From the NCBI GenBank assembly GCA_011524615.1, contig WTJZ01000292.1, positions 1 to 7,290 on the forward strand: a DNA stretch of 7,290 nt, written 5' to 3'. The stretch comes from Akkermansiaceae bacterium. GTDB taxonomy: Bacteria; Verrucomicrobiota; Verrucomicrobiia; Verrucomicrobiales; Akkermansiaceae. Of this stretch, positions 5,710-7,290 are shown one piece after another. Position 1 is the stretch's first letter; each line of letters opens with the position of its first letter. The position numbers were made by a program, and so were the translations under genes. Under the pieces are notes generated by a model, which was not told the origin of the DNA, ran no database searches, and worked only from the letters and a program-made list of their open reading frames with translations.

Positions 5710-7290
5710 TTAATAAAAGCGATCAGGCATCGCCTCACGGAAGACCTCCTCTAGCTCCGTATTAGGGGCCGCTCCTTTCTTGAGAGCTTGGCGATACTGC
5801 CCCAAAGCATTCTCATAATCTCCCTTGTTCACCAAGAGGAGAGAGAGGTTATACTGCGCATCTGCTAGAGTCGGATCGATCTTGAGCGCCTTACGGAGAT
5901 GGGTTTCTGCCGCCTCATCCTGCCCCTTCTCTGCTGAGATAGAGGCGAGGAAGACATGTGCCTTAGCATTATCAGGCTGAGCATCGAGACAGTAGATAAA
6001 GTGCTCTGAAGCGAGGTCATCCTTGCCCTGCTTATAATAGGCATACCCGAGCATCTGATGGGCGTAGGGGAGTTCCTGCTCACCGCTCATCACCAGAGCA
6101 TCCTCAAAGGCCTCGATCGCGTTACCGAATTCGACGGCTGAGTTCAGCTTCTGCGCCTTGCGGAGCTTAGACACCCCGAGGTTAAGCATACTTGGGATAT
6201 GGCCTGGGTGATCATCTAAGTTAATCTGGAAGAACTCCTCAGCCGCCGCAAAGCGCCCCTTGCGATAAGCCTCCCTACCGAGACGACCATGGATCTCGAT
6301 TCGCTCTTGGAGTACCGCCTGCGCACGCTCACGTTCAGCCGGAGTGGCTCGGTTCGTAAAGCGGAACTCCTGGTCAGCATTTTGGTTAGAGAGCAGTTGC
6401 TGTTGTGCATCAGAGAGGACGAGTTCCTGAGTCTCTGCGAGATTAAGCGCATTCAGGAAGTTCGTATCATCGATGCCTAGGCGCTTCACCTCCTCCAAGA
6501 TCAGTGATCGAGCGACCTGTCGGTTTTCCTGCAGCTGGATCTGCTGATCCACGAGCCCCTTGAGCATCTTGACCTCTTCAGCGGAATAGTTGGAGTCATT
6601 CGTCGCTTCGGCCAGTTCGAGATCATTACGAGCCTGCACGAGAGAGGCCTTGAGCTTCTCCGATTCGAGATCCTTCAGCTCGAGCTCTTGCTGAGTCTTG
6701 AGCAGGTCGGTCTTGAGCAGCGCGTATTTCTTACTAGCGATTCGGAGATCCTCCTTACTCGTTGCCTCATCTTGGAGCTTATCTGCGAACTTGCGACGCG
6801 CGAGGCGTAGGTCACGCTGCAGCTTGATGTTATCTTGCTTCAGCTGGTCTAGCTCGGAGGTATCATCCATCAGCGCCTTTAGTTGAGCATGTTCGATCTG
6901 GAGATCGTCTAGGGCAGCCTTCGTCTCAGCAAATTGTGCCTTACTCTGCTCTAGGAGAGACTCGAGTTTGGTCACCTTGATCTGCTCATCACGGAGTTGG
7001 CGTCTCACCTCCTCGAGCTCTTGGCCTTGAGTAGCGAGCCGCTCTCGTTGCGTCTTGATGACACTGTTAGAGACCTCGCGCTCCTGCTTGAGATCGTTAT
7101 CAGCTTGGGCCCCCGCTTCTCGTGAGATTTTGAGCTCATTCTGGAGGAGGTTGATTCGGTCGAGGGCCTTGTAATAGAGATCCTCATTCGTGGAGAGATT
7201 CTCTGAGAGAGTATCACGCTCGGTTTGCAACTCCTTGAGCTCATCTTGTACGGCCTTATACTCACTCCTGAGAGGTCTTGTCAGAAGGAG
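5710..7290 (-). CDS. Coiled-coil and TPR repeat protein, N-terminus outside window
   Basis: The frame is open to the right edge: all 20 codons between 7290 and 7231 are sense, and the TTG at 7230 is an ordinary in-frame Leu, so the true start is beyond the window. Residue numbers here count from that TTG. Residues 1-205 are a long charged heptad-rich coiled coil (for example ELEEVRRQLRDEQIKVTKLE at 71-90), with no transmembrane segment seen. A helical linker with NYSAEEVKMLKGLVDQQIQL (214-233) follows. Residues about 314-489 contain about four or five TPR units, including LGREAYRKGRFAAAEEFF (317-334), LPYAHQMLGYAYYKQGKDDL (387-406), AKAHVFLASISAEKGQDEAA (422-441) and ADAQYNLSLLLVNKGDYENA (456-475). 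TPRs bind partner proteins, so a scaffold or envelope-associated role is likely, but the function is not recognised. It ends DRFY and is 110 bp before the DUF1080 gene. Confidence 0.88.
   Translation of the reverse strand, partial: LLLTRPLRSEYKAVQDELKELQTERDTLSENLSTNEDLYYKALDRINLLQNELKISREAGAQADNDLKQEREVSNSVIKTQRERLATQGQELEEVRRQLRDEQIKVTKLESLLEQSKAQFAETKAALDDLQIEHAQLKALMDDTSELDQLKQDNIKLQRDLRLARRKFADKLQDEATSKEDLRIASKKYALLKTDLLKTQQELELKDLESEKLKASLVQARNDLELAEATNDSNYSAEEVKMLKGLVDQQIQLQENRQVARSLILEEVKRLGIDDTNFLNALNLAETQELVLSDAQQQLLSNQNADQEFRFTNRATPAERERAQAVLQERIEIHGRLGREAYRKGRFAAAEEFFQINLDDHPGHIPSMLNLGVSKLRKAQKLNSAVEFGNAIEAFEDALVMSGEQELPYAHQMLGYAYYKQGKDDLASEHFIYCLDAQPDNAKAHVFLASISAEKGQDEAAETHLRKALKIDPTLADAQYNLSLLLVNKGDYENALGQYRQALKKGAAPNTELEEVFREAMPDRFY

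Noticed and set aside
5678..5713. Plus-strand 11-residue ORF with AAAGGAG
   Set aside because: Polar serine-rich peptide that runs into the stop region of the convergent TPR gene; likely a by-product of the symmetrical CATG site.
7230..7230. TTG as the true start of the coiled-coil/TPR protein
   Set aside because: The upstream 60 bases stay in frame without a stop and continue the coiled-coil pattern (SEYKAVQDELKE), and AAGGAG directly abuts the TTG, too close to act as a ribosome-binding site.
7005..7265. Minus-strand frame overlapping the coiled-coil gene in another phase
   Set aside because: Ser/Arg-rich product typical of an out-of-frame reading of a coiled-coil gene.

Overview
The window is chromosomal DNA from a bacterium that is probably a member of the Verrucomicrobiota, perhaps Opitutae/Puniceicoccales. 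This is an inference from gene content: a secreted DUF1080 protein, an EboD-type sugar-phosphate cyclase, a long coiled-coil/TPR protein, and genes whose start codons lack Shine-Dalgarno sequences. No rRNA or marker phylogeny is available, so another PVC lineage or a Bacteroidota-like host is not excluded. Nothing in the window looks like a prophage, insertion sequence, CRISPR array, tRNA or rRNA.

Layout. (1) 1-965 is an AT-richer accessory module. A small winged-helix protein (minus strand) and an AbiEii-like nucleotidyltransferase-fold protein (plus strand) are transcribed divergently. Their start codons are 19 bp apart. Two adjacent 21-bp inverted-repeat units (ATGAC-N11-GTCAT, 357-377 and 378-398) overlap both translation starts and look like paired operator sites for the winged-helix protein. 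(2) 978-1985 (minus) is a trans-polyprenyl diphosphate synthase with both aspartate-rich motifs, probably making a quinone side chain. (3) 1986-2158 is a divergent intergenic region with two small hairpins. (4) 2159-3474 (plus) is pyrH (UMP kinase) followed by frr (ribosome recycling factor), a housekeeping pair ending at a strong bidirectional terminator (3500-3532). (5) 3577-4722 (minus) is a 3-dehydroquinate-synthase-superfamily cyclase whose motifs fit the EboD group better than ordinary AroB. (6) 4817-5599 (minus) is an exported DUF1080 (3-keto-disaccharide hydrolase family) protein. (7) 5710 to the right edge (minus) is the C-terminal part of a long coiled-coil plus TPR protein whose N-terminus lies beyond the window.

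How the parts relate. pyrH-frr is a co-transcribed pair. The three minus-strand genes at the right (coiled-coil/TPR, DUF1080, EboD-like) run in one direction with gaps of about 95-110 bp, so they may be separate units rather than a tight operon. The most interesting signals are the divergent regulator/nucleotidyltransferase pair with its twin operators, which may be a toxin-antitoxin- or defence-like unit, and the EboD-like cyclase standing apart from other ebo genes. A 13-codon ORF with the only textbook Shine-Dalgarno sequence near a start codon in the window lies in the leader of the DUF1080 gene.
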